Source of the DNA: Parabacteroides merdae ATCC 43184
GTDB taxonomy: Bacteria; Bacteroidota; Bacteroidia; Bacteroidales; Tannerellaceae
Assembly (NCBI RefSeq): GCF_025151215.1
Contig: NZ_CP102286.1
Span: 3,844,001-3,908,000, forward strand
Length of the DNA stretch: 64,000 bases
Direction: 5' to 3'
Part shown: positions 9,995-18,708 of the stretch, one piece after another
Layout of the letters: the number at the start of each line of letters is the position of its first letter
Position numbering within the stretch: position 1 is the stretch's first letter
The notes under the pieces: generated by a model
Told to the model about the DNA's origin: nothing
Seen by the model: the letters and a program-made list of their open reading frames with translations, nothing else
The model's database searches: none
Made by a program: the position numbers and the translations under genes

Positions 9995-11182
9995 CTACGG
10001 CTGACTTGTCCCAGTCTTTTGCTTGCCGGCGATCTTGTCTACCACAACTGCAATCGCCCCGTCGCCTGTCACGTTGCAAGCAGTCCCGAAACTGTCCATC
10101 GCGATGTAAAGGGCGATCATCAGCGCCTGTAATGTCTCGTTAAACCCTAACATGCTTTGCAGTAATCCGAGTGCTGCCATGATAGCGCCACCCGGTACAC
10201 CGGGAGCTGCTATCATTGTGACCCCTAACATCATGATGAATCCGGCAAGAGAAGTGAAGGTGACAGGTTCGCCTGACATATACATGATTGCCATCGCGCA
10301 GGCGGTAATCTTCATCGTGCTACCTGCCAGATGGATAGTAGCACAAAGGGGAATGACGAAGATTGCGATGTTCTCCCGCACCCCGTTCTTGACCGCCTGA
10401 GCCAATGTTACAGGGATGGTGGCGGCTGAGGATTGTGTCCCCAGTGCGGTCGCGTAAGCCGGAAGCATATTTTTCAGTAGCCGCAACGGATTTTTTCCAC
10501 TCATGCTGCCGGCAATCGTAAACTGGATAAGTAATAGCAACACATGCAGGACAAATATCACGATTATCACTTTCAAGAACATGGTAATCACGCCCATGAC
10601 TTGCCCGCTCACCGTCATGTTCAGGAAAATGCCGAAGATATGAAGTGGCAATAAAGGGATGATAACCGCCTCGATCAGTTTCGTAATGATTTTCTGGAAA
10701 TCGGAAAAGGATTCGCGCAATGTTTCCCCATTAATATAAGACAAGCCAAGCCCGATGGTGAAGGATAGAAGCAAAGCTGTCATGACATCCATCAAAGGTG
10801 GCATGGCGACTATAAAATAGGGTTGCAACATGAAGTCTTCGGGATTTTCCATTGCTGTTAACTCCGTGTTGACCGGTAGGATATGTGGGAAGATTGCCGA
10901 ACTGCTGAAATAGGTGAAGAAACCAGAGAAGATAGTTGAGCCATATGCGATCAGTGCGGTCAAGGCCAGCAATCTGCCGGCCCCTTTGCCTAATTCCCCG
11001 ATGGCTGGTGTCACCAACCCTAGAATAATGAGTGGGATCGAAAACGACAGGAAGTTGCCGAACAAAGAATTAAATGTAACAAAGATGCGGGCGATCCCGC
11101 CGGGCAGGAACTGCCCGAATACAACGCCGGCTGCGATGGCAATGACAACCTTAGCCAGCAACGACACTTTTAGCTTTTTCAT
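9995..11182 (-). CDS. Dicarboxylate/amino acid:cation symporter (DAACS family)
   Basis: Inner-membrane sodium- or proton-coupled carrier for acidic amino acids, C4-dicarboxylates or Ser/Thr. It has multiple hydrophobic helices and the family's serine-rich hairpin and pore motifs (ALGTQSSAATIPVTL about two-thirds along; DGAIAVVVDKIAG near the end). Length 395 aa is normal. Its 5' end overlaps the 3' end of the NhaC gene by 32 bases, so the two are probably one transcript and translationally coupled. Substrate specificity cannot be assigned from sequence. Confidence 0.9.
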   Translation of the reverse strand: MKKLKVSLLAKVVIAIAAGVVFGQFLPGGIARIFVTFNSLFGNFLSFSIPLIILGLVTPAIGELGKGAGRLLALTALIAYGSTIFSGFFTYFSSSAIFPHILPVNTELTAMENPEDFMLQPYFIVAMPPLMDVMTALLLSFTIGLGLSYINGETLRESFSDFQKIITKLIEAVIIPLLPLHIFGIFLNMTVSGQVMGVITMFLKVIIVIFVLHVLLLLIQFTIAGSMSGKNPLRLLKNMLPAYATALGTQSSAATIPVTLAQAVKNGVRENIAIFVIPLCATIHLAGSTMKITACAMAIMYMSGEPVTFTSLAGFIMMLGVTMIAAPGVPGGAIMAALGLLQSMLGFNETLQALMIALYIAMDSFGTACNVTGDGAIAVVVDKIAGKQKTGTSQP

Positions 11183-12623
11183 TTTTCCTTTTTATTTTGA
11201 ACCCGATCGCAGCAATCGTGATGCTCATCAACGGGCTGATTAGATTAAAGAAACAATAAGGAAGGTAGATGAATGTCGCAACTCCGAGGATCGTTGCCTG
11301 TGTCATACCGCAAGTATTCCACGGGATTAGTACGGAAGTGACGGTGACCGAGTCTTCTACCGTACGGCTCAGCAGACGGCTTTCGTATCCTTTCTTTTCA
11401 TAAATATCCTTGAACATATTTCCAGTCAAGATGATGGAAATATATTGGTCGGCCGTACAGATGTTGAGGAACAGTCCCGATGCGACAGTCGACGTTACCA
11501 GCCCGACTGTCCGTTTCATAAAGCGCAGAAATACGGAAGTGATGCTGCCCAACATTCCGCTTGCCGCCATCGCCCCGCCGAAGCACATGGCACAAAGGAT
11601 CAGCCAAATCGTATTCATCATGCCTGACATGCCTCGTGTGGCAACCAGGCTATTCAGTTCCGGATTTCCGGTTTTTATGCTTGTACTGCCGTAAAATGTC
11701 ATTAATAGGCCCTTAAAATTGGATTGGATGTTTCCTACTGGTAAACCGGAAATTTCCAGCAACAGGTGTGGCTGGAAAATCAGCGCGAACATGCCAGCCA
11801 ATGCTGCCGAAATGAACAGCGTGATGATCGATGGAACTCTTTTCGCAATCAGGATGCCAGTGACGACCGGTACGATCAGCAGCCACGGTGTGATATGGAA
11901 CGTATTGTTCAGGGCGATCGAGTACTGTTCGATCTGGTCTGTTGCCGTCGCTTCGTGTGAAAGACCGGCTACCGTGAAGATAACGAGCGTGATCAACATA
12001 GAGGGAATTGTTGTGATCATCATGTAGCGGATATGTTTGAAAAGAGGTGTGTCCGTTACCGATGAGGCAAGGATGGTCGTATCGGAAAGTGGAGATATCT
12101 TGTCCCCGAAATAGGCCCCCGAAATGATCGCCCCGGCAATCCATCCGTCGGAGAAGCCTTGTGCCTGTCCGATACCTAAGAGGGCGATCCCGATGGTGGC
12201 AATGGTAGTCCATGAACTTCCCGTCATGACTGAGACGACTGCACAAATGATACAGGTCGATGCCAGGAAGAAACTAGGATGAATGATCTGCATCCCGTAA
12301 TAAATCAAAGTGGGGACGACACCACTTATCATCCAGCTGCCCGACAACGCTCCAATGATCAGTAAGATGATCAGAGCTGTCGCAACGCCAGTGATATTGT
12401 TGATCATCGCCAGCTCCAGCGCCTTCCAGCGTACTTTGCTGTAGGTCATGGCGATCAGGCAGCAGATGGCGGTAGCGGTAAGTAACACGATCTGGCTGCC
12501 GCCACTAAGGGCATCGCTACCGAATATGCGTATTGTCACAAATAAAAGGGTTACCAATACAAGTATGGGAACCAAGGAAAGTAAGGGCGAAGGAATCTTC
12601 GTCGGATTATGCTCCATTCTCAA
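11151..12623 (-). CDS. nhaC: NhaC-family Na+/H+ antiporter
   Basis: Inner-membrane sodium/proton (or metabolite-coupled) antiporter of about 12 helices. Family features include MTGSSWTTIATIGIALLGIG and GAYFGDKISPLSDTTILASS in the first half and the DSVTVTSVLIPWNTCGM motif near the C-terminus. It is 490 aa long. Start may be Met-1 or the Met two codons later. It has its own -7 box and leads into the overlapping symporter gene, suggesting coupling of a sodium gradient to organic-acid or amino-acid uptake. NhaC relatives also include malate/lactate antiporters, so the exact exchange is uncertain. Confidence 0.9.
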   Translation of the reverse strand: MRMEHNPTKIPSPLLSLVPILVLVTLLFVTIRIFGSDALSGGSQIVLLTATAICCLIAMTYSKVRWKALELAMINNITGVATALIILLIIGALSGSWMISGVVPTLIYYGMQIIHPSFFLASTCIICAVVSVMTGSSWTTIATIGIALLGIGQAQGFSDGWIAGAIISGAYFGDKISPLSDTTILASSVTDTPLFKHIRYMMITTIPSMLITLVIFTVAGLSHEATATDQIEQYSIALNNTFHITPWLLIVPVVTGILIAKRVPSIITLFISAALAGMFALIFQPHLLLEISGLPVGNIQSNFKGLLMTFYGSTSIKTGNPELNSLVATRGMSGMMNTIWLILCAMCFGGAMAASGMLGSITSVFLRFMKRTVGLVTSTVASGLFLNICTADQYISIILTGNMFKDIYEKKGYESRLLSRTVEDSVTVTSVLIPWNTCGMTQATILGVATFIYLPYCFFNLISPLMSITIAAIGFKIKRKNEKAKSVVAG

Positions 12624-12651
12624 TAATACTTAATTCTATGTGTTTACTTTG

Positions 12652-12659
12652 CAAATTTA
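12652..12659 (-). promoter_or_regulatory. Promoter -7 box for nhaC-symporter operon
   Basis: On the minus strand the sequence reads TAAATTTG, a match to TAnnTTTG, about 30 bp before the nhaC start codon. Confidence 0.55.
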
Positions 12660-12709
12660 ATAGAAAAGCTCTGAAGTGTTTCTATTATGTAAGTGATTTT
12701 AAGAACGTA

Positions 12710-13405
12710 TTAATGATTTTGCAGTAATAACTCCTTCAATTCTTTCACCCCTTCCGATGCTCCTTTCCGTATGAAGCGGATATCGTTACGATAGGCTTTT
12801 ACCTCTTTCGGGTCGATGAGGTAGATTGTCTGGCCGTGGCGTACGTAGTTCAGTAGTCCTGCCGCCGGGTATACGTTGAGCGAAGTCCCGATCACCACAA
12901 AGATGTCACAATCTTCCACTAGTCGGATTGCAGGGTCGATCATTGGAACCGCCTCGCCGAACCAGACGATGAAGGGGCGGAGTTGTACTCCATGAGGATC
13001 CTTGTCCCCGATATGCAGGTCTGGATTTTCTGGCGAAATATCGTATGTCGTATTCAGGTCACGAATGGAGCAAGCTTTCAGCAGTTCGCCGTGCAGATGG
13101 ATCACATGGCTGCTTCCCGCCCGTTCGTGCAGGTTGTCGATGTTTTGTGTAATGATATGGACGTCGAATTCTTGTTCCAAGTCGGCAAGTCCGATATGTC
13201 CGGCATTAGGTTTCGTGTTCAGTAATTCCCGACGTCGTTGGTTATAAAAGTTGAGTACCAGTTCCGGATCGGCAGCAAAACCTTCTGGGGTTGCCACATC
13301 TTCCACCCGATATTTTTCCCATAGTCCGTCCGAGTCACGGAAAGTCGAAATACCACTTTCGGCGCTCATCCCGGCACCGGTCAGTACGACTAATTTCTTT
13401 TTCAT
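12710..13405 (-). CDS. cobB: Sir2-family NAD-dependent protein deacylase
   Basis: Cytoplasmic sirtuin that removes acyl groups from lysine using NAD+. Visible motifs are GAGMSAESGISTFR (NAD binding), TQNIDNLHERAG, catalytic HLHGE and the C-terminal GTSLNVYPAAGL. Length 231 aa is normal. The usual four zinc-binding cysteines between HGE and RPFIVWFGE are missing: the insert is short with only one Cys (KACSIRD), so the small zinc module is apparently absent or metal-free. It is monocistronic with a -7 box just upstream. Confidence 0.9.
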   Translation of the reverse strand: MKKKLVVLTGAGMSAESGISTFRDSDGLWEKYRVEDVATPEGFAADPELVLNFYNQRRRELLNTKPNAGHIGLADLEQEFDVHIITQNIDNLHERAGSSHVIHLHGELLKACSIRDLNTTYDISPENPDLHIGDKDPHGVQLRPFIVWFGEAVPMIDPAIRLVEDCDIFVVIGTSLNVYPAAGLLNYVRHGQTIYLIDPKEVKAYRNDIRFIRKGASEGVKELKELLLQNH

Positions 13406-13429
13406 AAGGCTGTTGTTTTATATTTTTTA

Positions 13430-13437
13430 CAAATATA
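13430..13437 (-). promoter_or_regulatory. Promoter -7 box for the sirtuin gene
   Basis: Minus strand reads TATATTTG, matching TAnnTTTG, 25 bp before the start codon. Confidence 0.55.
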
Positions 13438-13520
13438 GAAAAGAAAAATTATTCCGGTTTCCCAACATTCTCTGATTTTAAGTAGCGGAGTGGTGTATTA
13501 GGATGTTTTTATATATAGTT

Positions 13521-13550
13521 CGGGCATGAATTTTATGTAATCCATGCCCG
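13521..13550 (-). terminator. Hairpin terminator after the GH76-GH125 operon
   Basis: CGGGCATG (13521-13528) pairs with CATGCCCG (13543-13550), about 30 bp past the GH125 stop on the minus strand. The following tract is AT-rich but not a clean T run. Confidence 0.55.
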
Positions 13551-13582
13551 GATCAGTTCTGTTCGTAAGCGATATTTATCTG

Positions 13583-15052
13583 TTATCCTAAATTGTTCAG
13601 AATATCGACTTTGCCTTCATTCACCAAACGGTAGATCATTTCACCGAACAACGTGTTGACCCAGGCGAACCAGGAACGGGTAAACTTGCTCGGATCATCC
13701 TTATAGAACGATTCGTGCATAAATCCTGTATCTGCATCCGTGTCGCGCAGCATCTTGACGCATTTGCGGATTTCCTCGTTGTCGTGTGTTGTATTGCAGC
13801 GCATGATGATACTCATCGGCCAGATATATCCGAAACCGATATGCGGGCCGCCGATACCTTCGCCTGCCTTGCCTTGGAAAAAATAAGGATTTGCATTGCT
13901 GAGTACCAGCTTGCGGGTGTTCAGGTAGACTGGATCGTCCATGTCCACACAGCCTAGATACGGTAGCGCGAGCAAGCTCGGAACATTGGCATCATCCATA
14001 AATACATGGTTGTAGAAACCATCTACCTCGAATGCATATACTTTGCCATATTCAGGATGGTTGACAATACCGTATTTCTCGACAGCAGCCGCTACCTCAT
14101 CCGCCAATGAATCGCAACGACGGGCAAAATCGTTATCATTTTTGATCTCGCGCATCATCTCGGCTAACTGGCGGAGTGACGTGATGGCGAACAAGTTTGA
14201 CGGGATCAGGAATCCGAACAGAGTCGCATCATCTGACGGGCGGAACGATGAAACGATCAGGCCGACTGGATTGACCGGACTGCCCCAACCGTCGTTTAGT
14301 AAGGTATCGCCTTGGCGGTCTGTCTTGCGTCTGAATTGATACGGACCGAGGTTGTCCTTACGCTGTTGTTCGATAAAAGTTTTGTAAATGCTCTTCATCG
14401 CTTTGTCCCAATCGGCATCGAAAGGGGAAGTTTCACCTGTTTTCTTCCAAAAATGGTAGGCGAGGCGGATCGGATAGCAAAGTGAGTCGATTTCCCATTT
14501 GCGCTCATGCAATTCCTTTTTCATATCAGTAAAGTCGCTTTCCCATTCACTGCCGGTCGGTCCTTCGTTGAAGCCGTTAGCATACGGGTCGATGTTGATA
14601 CACCAGGTCTGGCGGTTGATGACGCCGGCAAGCATGGTTTTCACTTTCGGGTCGTCGTTGGCGAACTGGATATGCGGGAATACCTGTGCCGATGAGTCAC
14701 GGAGCCACATGGCGTGGATATCACCGGTCAGGACGAAGGTGTCGGGCTTACCATTCACCATCTTGTGTTCGCAAGTCGTATCCAATGTATTTGGAAAACA
14801 GTTTTCGAACATCCAGGCGAGCTTCGGGTCTTTCAGCTTGGCCTTTGTGGTGGCGATCGCTTTCTCTACGGCTTCGGATGTGAATTGCCGTTTGCTCGGT
14901 ACCGGACGTTTACAGACATATTGGGTGGTGGAAGCAGCCCCGGCTAATTTGTCGTCGGCTTTTTCAGCCATACGGGCAAATGAGTGCTGGCCAACCATAA
15001 GGCTTGCCAACGAAAGGCCGCCTGTTTTCAGAAAGTTTCTGCGTGTTGTCAT
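13583..15052 (-). CDS. GH125 exo-alpha-1,6-mannosidase
   Basis: Predicted exo-acting alpha-1,6-mannosidase that trims mannose from alpha-mannans or N-glycans. The N-terminus (TTRRNFLKTGG with a hydrophobic stretch) is a twin-arginine-type signal, so the enzyme is probably exported folded to the periplasm. The fold-typical motifs TGDIHAMWLRDSSAQ, GPTGSEWESDF and GGPHIGFGYIWPMSIIMR are present. The 489 residues are typical of the family. It lies 11 bp downstream of the GH76 gene and is surely co-transcribed; together they suggest alpha-1,6-linked mannoside use. Confidence 0.92.
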   Translation of the reverse strand: MTTRRNFLKTGGLSLASLMVGQHSFARMAEKADDKLAGAASTTQYVCKRPVPSKRQFTSEAVEKAIATTKAKLKDPKLAWMFENCFPNTLDTTCEHKMVNGKPDTFVLTGDIHAMWLRDSSAQVFPHIQFANDDPKVKTMLAGVINRQTWCINIDPYANGFNEGPTGSEWESDFTDMKKELHERKWEIDSLCYPIRLAYHFWKKTGETSPFDADWDKAMKSIYKTFIEQQRKDNLGPYQFRRKTDRQGDTLLNDGWGSPVNPVGLIVSSFRPSDDATLFGFLIPSNLFAITSLRQLAEMMREIKNDNDFARRCDSLADEVAAAVEKYGIVNHPEYGKVYAFEVDGFYNHVFMDDANVPSLLALPYLGCVDMDDPVYLNTRKLVLSNANPYFFQGKAGEGIGGPHIGFGYIWPMSIIMRCNTTHDNEEIRKCVKMLRDTDADTGFMHESFYKDDPSKFTRSWFAWVNTLFGEMIYRLVNEGKVDILNNLG

Positions 15053-15063
15053 CTGTTTGTTAT

Positions 15064-16257
15064 TTATTTGATGTTATTGATTTCGGAAAAAAGTTCGACC
15101 ATGCAGGCGTTATCCAACAGCCATTTATGCTCTTTGGTCTTGATACCGGTCCAATCGTTGTCGAGGAATCCGTTTACGTCGCGGGTATGATCCCATGCAT
15201 AACGTGCGTTGTCCGCCATCGTCCGGATATATTCGGGATTATGGTCTACCTCATAGAGGGCAGTCAAGCCACGCAGCAGGATCACGTTGAACCAAGGGCT
15301 GGCGGTGTAGAAGCGGGTTGCCGTACCGTCTACGGCTTTGCGCACTTCGGTAAAACGTTGGTAGGCGCCTCGGGCGGTTTCCTGTGCGTCTTTCAGATAG
15401 GCTTTGTCGCCTGATTGCTGGTAGAGCAGGACGCCGGCTTGTATCATCTGTCCGCTGTTGTAGGTATATTTTGCCTTGTCCACGCTTCCGTCCAAGCGGA
15501 CATTATCCCAATAAACGAAATCTTCCGGATCGCGGAGGCTATTCTTGGTCCAGTCGTATGTCTTCTTGGCCTGTTCGAGATAGGTATTATCTTTCGTCAG
15601 GTTATATAGTTTCATGCAGAGGACGGCTGCGGGTGCATTGGAGCATGTGTTCTTGGACGTTTTCTTTTGCTCGCACCAGTAAATGCCGCCGCCCAGTACA
15701 TCGTCCCATCCGCTGTATATATAATTGTATAGTGTCTGTGCCTTTTCCAGATATTTCTTATTTTTCGTCAGTGCGTACAAGTCGCAGAAATCGATCGCCA
15801 ACCAGTCGTTGTCATCATAAAAACGGTCGCTTTCCCCGTTGAACATCGGATAGCTCTGATAACAGAACGGTTCGCGTATATTATCCCAATATTGTTCCAG
15901 CCCCGGCAGAATCCTTTCTTCCAGCACTTTCAGATATTTCTTGTCTCCTGTTGTCTTATAAAGTGCAATCCCTCCTGACAGCATCCCGGAGTAGGGCCAG
16001 AGGAACGATACCTCCTGATTGCGTTTCTGCTCGGCCCCTTCCGCCAGATATGTGACCTGATTGTCGGGATTGGCCGGATACGTTTCTTGCAACAATCCGT
16101 ATTTTTCGACGTTATATTTGTCCAGGATGTGGGTGAACATGGAATCGGCGATAGCGAGGTCGCGACCGGTAGAAACAGTCTCTGTTGTGTATTGGCAGGA
16201 GGTCGCTCCCAATAGGCATCCGCAAAGGGATAAAATCGAAAATAATTTTTTAATCAT
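15064..16257 (-). CDS. GH76 alpha-1,6-mannanase-like lipoprotein
   Basis: Predicted endo-alpha-1,6-mannanase (alpha/alpha barrel). It has a lipoprotein signal (LLGATSC, Cys21), suggesting attachment to the outer membrane. The FYDDNDWLAIDFCDLY stretch carries the paired Asp residues expected at the GH76 active site, followed by the GGGIYWCEQKK and CSNAPAAVLCMKLY motifs. 397 aa. First gene of a two-gene operon with the GH125 enzyme. No SusCD pair is adjacent, so uptake must be encoded elsewhere. Confidence 0.9.
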   Translation of the reverse strand: MIKKLFSILSLCGCLLGATSCQYTTETVSTGRDLAIADSMFTHILDKYNVEKYGLLQETYPANPDNQVTYLAEGAEQKRNQEVSFLWPYSGMLSGGIALYKTTGDKKYLKVLEERILPGLEQYWDNIREPFCYQSYPMFNGESDRFYDDNDWLAIDFCDLYALTKNKKYLEKAQTLYNYIYSGWDDVLGGGIYWCEQKKTSKNTCSNAPAAVLCMKLYNLTKDNTYLEQAKKTYDWTKNSLRDPEDFVYWDNVRLDGSVDKAKYTYNSGQMIQAGVLLYQQSGDKAYLKDAQETARGAYQRFTEVRKAVDGTATRFYTASPWFNVILLRGLTALYEVDHNPEYIRTMADNARYAWDHTRDVNGFLDNDWTGIKTKEHKWLLDNACMVELFSEINNIK

Positions 16258-16285
16258 GGTCTAATAGAATAAGTTATTTTTTTTG

Positions 16286-16293
16286 CAAAGATA
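16286..16293 (-). promoter_or_regulatory. Promoter -7 box for the GH76-GH125 operon
   Basis: Minus strand reads TATCTTTG, a strong TAnnTTTG match, about 29 bp before the GH76 start. Confidence 0.6.
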
Positions 16294-16519
16294 CTATTCT
16301 TTTGAAAAAACGAAACTCTGATGGTATGCAAATACCGCTGAGGTTTGTTTTTGTGTACAGCTTTCGTCTTTATGATCAAAATTACACTACCATTCCTTCT
16401 TTCTTTTCTGAGTTAATAGGGTATCTTTCGAAAATTATTTGCTATGGTGATATTTTTTAATATTTTAATTGATAGTAAATCTCTCTTTTGGACTGTTGAA
16501 ATGACTGAATGTGGGTTCG

Positions 16520-16542
16520 GATAGTCCCGATGTGAGACTATC
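16520..16542. promoter_or_regulatory. Inverted repeat in the mannosidase/FKBP divergent intergenic region
   Basis: GATAGTC (16520-16526) and GACTATC (16536-16542) form an inverted repeat with a 9-bp spacer, upstream of the FKBP promoter. It may be an operator. The rest of this 389-bp gap holds only the two promoters. Confidence 0.3.
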
Positions 16543-16583
16543 ATGTCTAAGATGAGTTATCGTTACATAAAAAAGTCTTCTTG

Positions 16584-16617
16584 TTTGGTGTTTATGTGGT
16601 TAAAAGCATTACATTTG
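16584..16617 (+). promoter_or_regulatory. Promoter for the FKBP gene pair
   Basis: TTTG (16584-16587) and TACATTTG (16610-16617) fit the -33 and -7 elements. Spacing is 22 bp, slightly longer than the usual 19-21. Confidence 0.45.
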
Positions 16618-16646
16618 TGGTTCATAATTAGTTGAAAAGAAAAAGA

Positions 16647-17234
16647 ATGGATAAGATTAGTTACGCACTTGGCTTAAGTATCGGGAATAATTTCCAGAAC
16701 TCGGGCATTAATAATCTTCAGGTTGAGGATTTTGTAAAAGGGTTGAAGGATGTGCTGAATGAAGCACAACCGGAAATCAGTTACGATGAAGCAAAGCAGG
16801 TTATCAACGACTACTTCATGAATCTTCAGAAAGAAAGACTGGAGCTTAATAAGAAGGCCGGAGAGGAATTCTTGAATATCAATAAGGGAAAAGCCGGAGT
16901 CGTTACGTTACCCAGTGGTTTGCAGTATCAAGTGTTGAAGCAAGGTGAAGGAGCCAAGCCGACTGCTTCCGACAAAGTAAAATGCCATTATCATGGAACA
17001 TTGATCAACGGAACGGTATTTGACAGTTCTGTACAGCGTGGCGAGCCCGCTGTGTTCGGAGTGTCGCAAGTGATTCCGGGATGGGTGGAGGCGCTGCAGT
17101 TGATGCCGGTAGGTTCTAAATGGCGTCTTTTTATTCCTTCCAATCTGGCCTACGGCGAGCATGGTGCGGGCGATGCGATTGAACCGAACAGCGCATTGGT
17201 TTTTGACGTTGAATTGTTGGACATAGTAAAATAA
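16647..17234 (+). CDS. FKBP-type peptidyl-prolyl cis-trans isomerase
   Basis: Proline isomerase and folding helper with the FklB/Mip layout. An N-terminal helical dimerisation region (MDKISYALGLSIGNNFQN onward) is followed by a C-terminal FKBP domain (about residues 95-195) with KVKCHYHGTLINGTVFDSS, VIPGWVEALQLMPVGSKW and PSNLAYGEHGAG. I chose the ATG at 16647 over the in-frame TTG at 16632. There is no signal peptide, so it should be cytoplasmic. The gene lies 14 bp before a paralogous lipoprotein FKBP. Confidence 0.92.
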   Translation: MDKISYALGLSIGNNFQNSGINNLQVEDFVKGLKDVLNEAQPEISYDEAKQVINDYFMNLQKERLELNKKAGEEFLNINKGKAGVVTLPSGLQYQVLKQGEGAKPTASDKVKCHYHGTLINGTVFDSSVQRGEPAVFGVSQVIPGWVEALQLMPVGSKWRLFIPSNLAYGEHGAGDAIEPNSALVFDVELLDIVK

Positions 17235-17248
17235 CATAATAGAGAAAA

Positions 17249-17974
17249 ATGAAAAAGATTAGTGTATTGGTTGCTACAGTGATTGTAGCTATGGGTATTA
17301 CATCATGTGGTGATTCACACAAAAGCGCATCTCTGAAGACTGCCGCAGATAGCGTGAGCTATGCCATCGGTATCAGCACAGGTGCAGGTTACAAAGAAAA
17401 TTTGAAGACTTTGCCGGGCGATCCTGCTAACGTTGATGATCTGATTGCCGGCTTTATCCAGGCTATCAAGGGCGATTCTTCCGCTATGAAGATGACTCCG
17501 CAGGCTGCTCAGGCTTATGTTCAGACTTACTTCATGGAAGCCTCTGCAAGAGATGCCAAGAAGACGAAAGAAGAAGGCGAAAAGTTCTTGGCTGAAAACA
17601 AAACGAAGAAAGACGTTATCACGACTGAAAGTGGTTTGCAGTATCAGGTAGTTACGGAAGGTAAAGGTGCAAAGCCGACTGCCGACGATAAGGTGAAAGT
17701 TCACTACACTGGTACTTTATTGGACGGAACTAAATTCGACAGCACGATGGATCGTGGCGGTGAACCGGCAGAGTTCCCGGTTGGCGGCGTAATCAAGGGC
17801 TGGACGGAAGTGCTGCAGTTGATGCCGGTAGGTTCCAAATATATCGTTTGGGTTCCTTCTGAGTTGGCTTATGGCGAACGTGGCGCAGGACAGGATATCA
17901 AACCGAACAGTACACTGAAATTCGAAATCGAGCTGCTGGATATCGTAAAAGACAGCACTGCTGACAAAAAATAA
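17249..17974 (+). CDS. FKBP-type peptidyl-prolyl isomerase, lipoprotein
   Basis: Second FKBP of the pair, with a lipoprotein signal (VAMGITSC, Cys about 20), so it acts in the periplasm or outer membrane. A helical N-terminal region (SVSYAIGISTGAGYKENL) is followed by a linker and FKBP domain with KVKVHYTGTLLDGTKFDST and PSELAYGERGAGQDIKPNS. 241 aa. Clearly a paralogue of the preceding gene: one cytoplasmic and one exported form in one operon. Confidence 0.93.
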   Translation: MKKISVLVATVIVAMGITSCGDSHKSASLKTAADSVSYAIGISTGAGYKENLKTLPGDPANVDDLIAGFIQAIKGDSSAMKMTPQAAQAYVQTYFMEASARDAKKTKEEGEKFLAENKTKKDVITTESGLQYQVVTEGKGAKPTADDKVKVHYTGTLLDGTKFDSTMDRGGEPAEFPVGGVIKGWTEVLQLMPVGSKYIVWVPSELAYGERGAGQDIKPNSTLKFEIELLDIVKDSTADKK

Positions 17975-18000
17975 TAAACTGTCGTTTTATACCGTAATTG

Positions 18001-18043
18001 GCGGGCGAAATATGTTAAATAGCATTTTTCGCCCGCTTTTATT
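18001..18043 (+). terminator. Rho-independent terminator after the FKBP pair
   Basis: GCGGGCGAAA (18001-18010) pairs with TTTTCGCCCGC (18026-18036) and is followed by TTTT. Confidence 0.88.
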
Positions 18044-18096
18044 ATTTATTTCATACTTTTTTCTTTCACAATGATATAGTATTGAAATTAATTATA

Positions 18097-18104
18097 TACT
18101 TTTG
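18097..18104 (+). promoter_or_regulatory. Promoter -7 box for the Lrp-type regulator
   Basis: TACTTTTG matches TAnnTTTG, 40 bp before the start codon. Confidence 0.5.
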
Positions 18105-18144
18105 ATACATTAAATCTAAAAAAGGAAAGTAAAGTAAGTAAGCA

Positions 18145-18612
18145 ATGGAGAAGATAGACAAACTGGACCGGCAGATATTGAACATTATTTCAAAGAATGC
18201 CAGGATTCCTTTTAAGGATGTGGCCGAAGAATGCGGTGTTTCGCGTGCTGCCATTCATCAACGGGTACAACGCATGATTGATATGAATGTGATCGTTGGG
18301 TCAGGCTATCATATTAATCCGAAGATTTTGGGTTATAACACATGTACTTATATCGGTGTAAAACTGGAACGAGGTTCGATGTACAAAGACGTGGTTCCCG
18401 AATTCGAGAAGATACCGGAAGTGGTTGAATGTCATTTTACGACCGGACCGTATACGATGCTGATCAAGTTATATGCACGCGACAATGAGCATTTGATGGA
18501 GTTGCTGAACGCACAGATACAGGAAATACCGGGTGTGACCGCTACGGAAACGCTTATCTCGTTGCGCCAGAGTGTAAAGCGTGAAATCCCTATTTGTGAT
18601 ATTTCCGAATAA
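18145..18612 (+). CDS. Lrp/AsnC-family transcriptional regulator
   Basis: Small feast/famine-type DNA-binding protein. An N-terminal winged HTH (LDRQILNIISKNARIPFKDV followed by CGVSRAAIHQRVQRM) precedes a ligand-sensing RAM domain (VECHFTTGPYTMLIKLYARD). 155 aa, normal for the family. Single gene between two terminators, so its targets are not obvious from context. Confidence 0.92.
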   Translation: MEKIDKLDRQILNIISKNARIPFKDVAEECGVSRAAIHQRVQRMIDMNVIVGSGYHINPKILGYNTCTYIGVKLERGSMYKDVVPEFEKIPEVVECHFTTGPYTMLIKLYARDNEHLMELLNAQIQEIPGVTATETLISLRQSVKREIPICDISE

Positions 18613-18630
18613 GAGAAGATAGAATATATG

Positions 18631-18663
18631 AGCCCGGCCTCGAATGAGTTGCCGGGCTTTTTT
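18631..18663 (+). terminator. Rho-independent terminator after the Lrp gene
   Basis: AGCCCGGC (18631-18638) pairs with GCCGGGCT (18651-18658), followed by a T run. Confidence 0.88.
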
Positions 18664-18680
18664 ATATGCCATACAATTTA

Positions 18681-18688
18681 TATTTTTG
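18681..18688 (+). promoter_or_regulatory. Promoter -7 box for the subtilase-xse operon
   Basis: TATTTTTG matches TAnnTTTG, 20 bp before the subtilase ATG, just past the preceding terminator. Confidence 0.5.
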
Positions 18689-18708
18689 CAGAAAAAGATA
18701 AAGCAACA

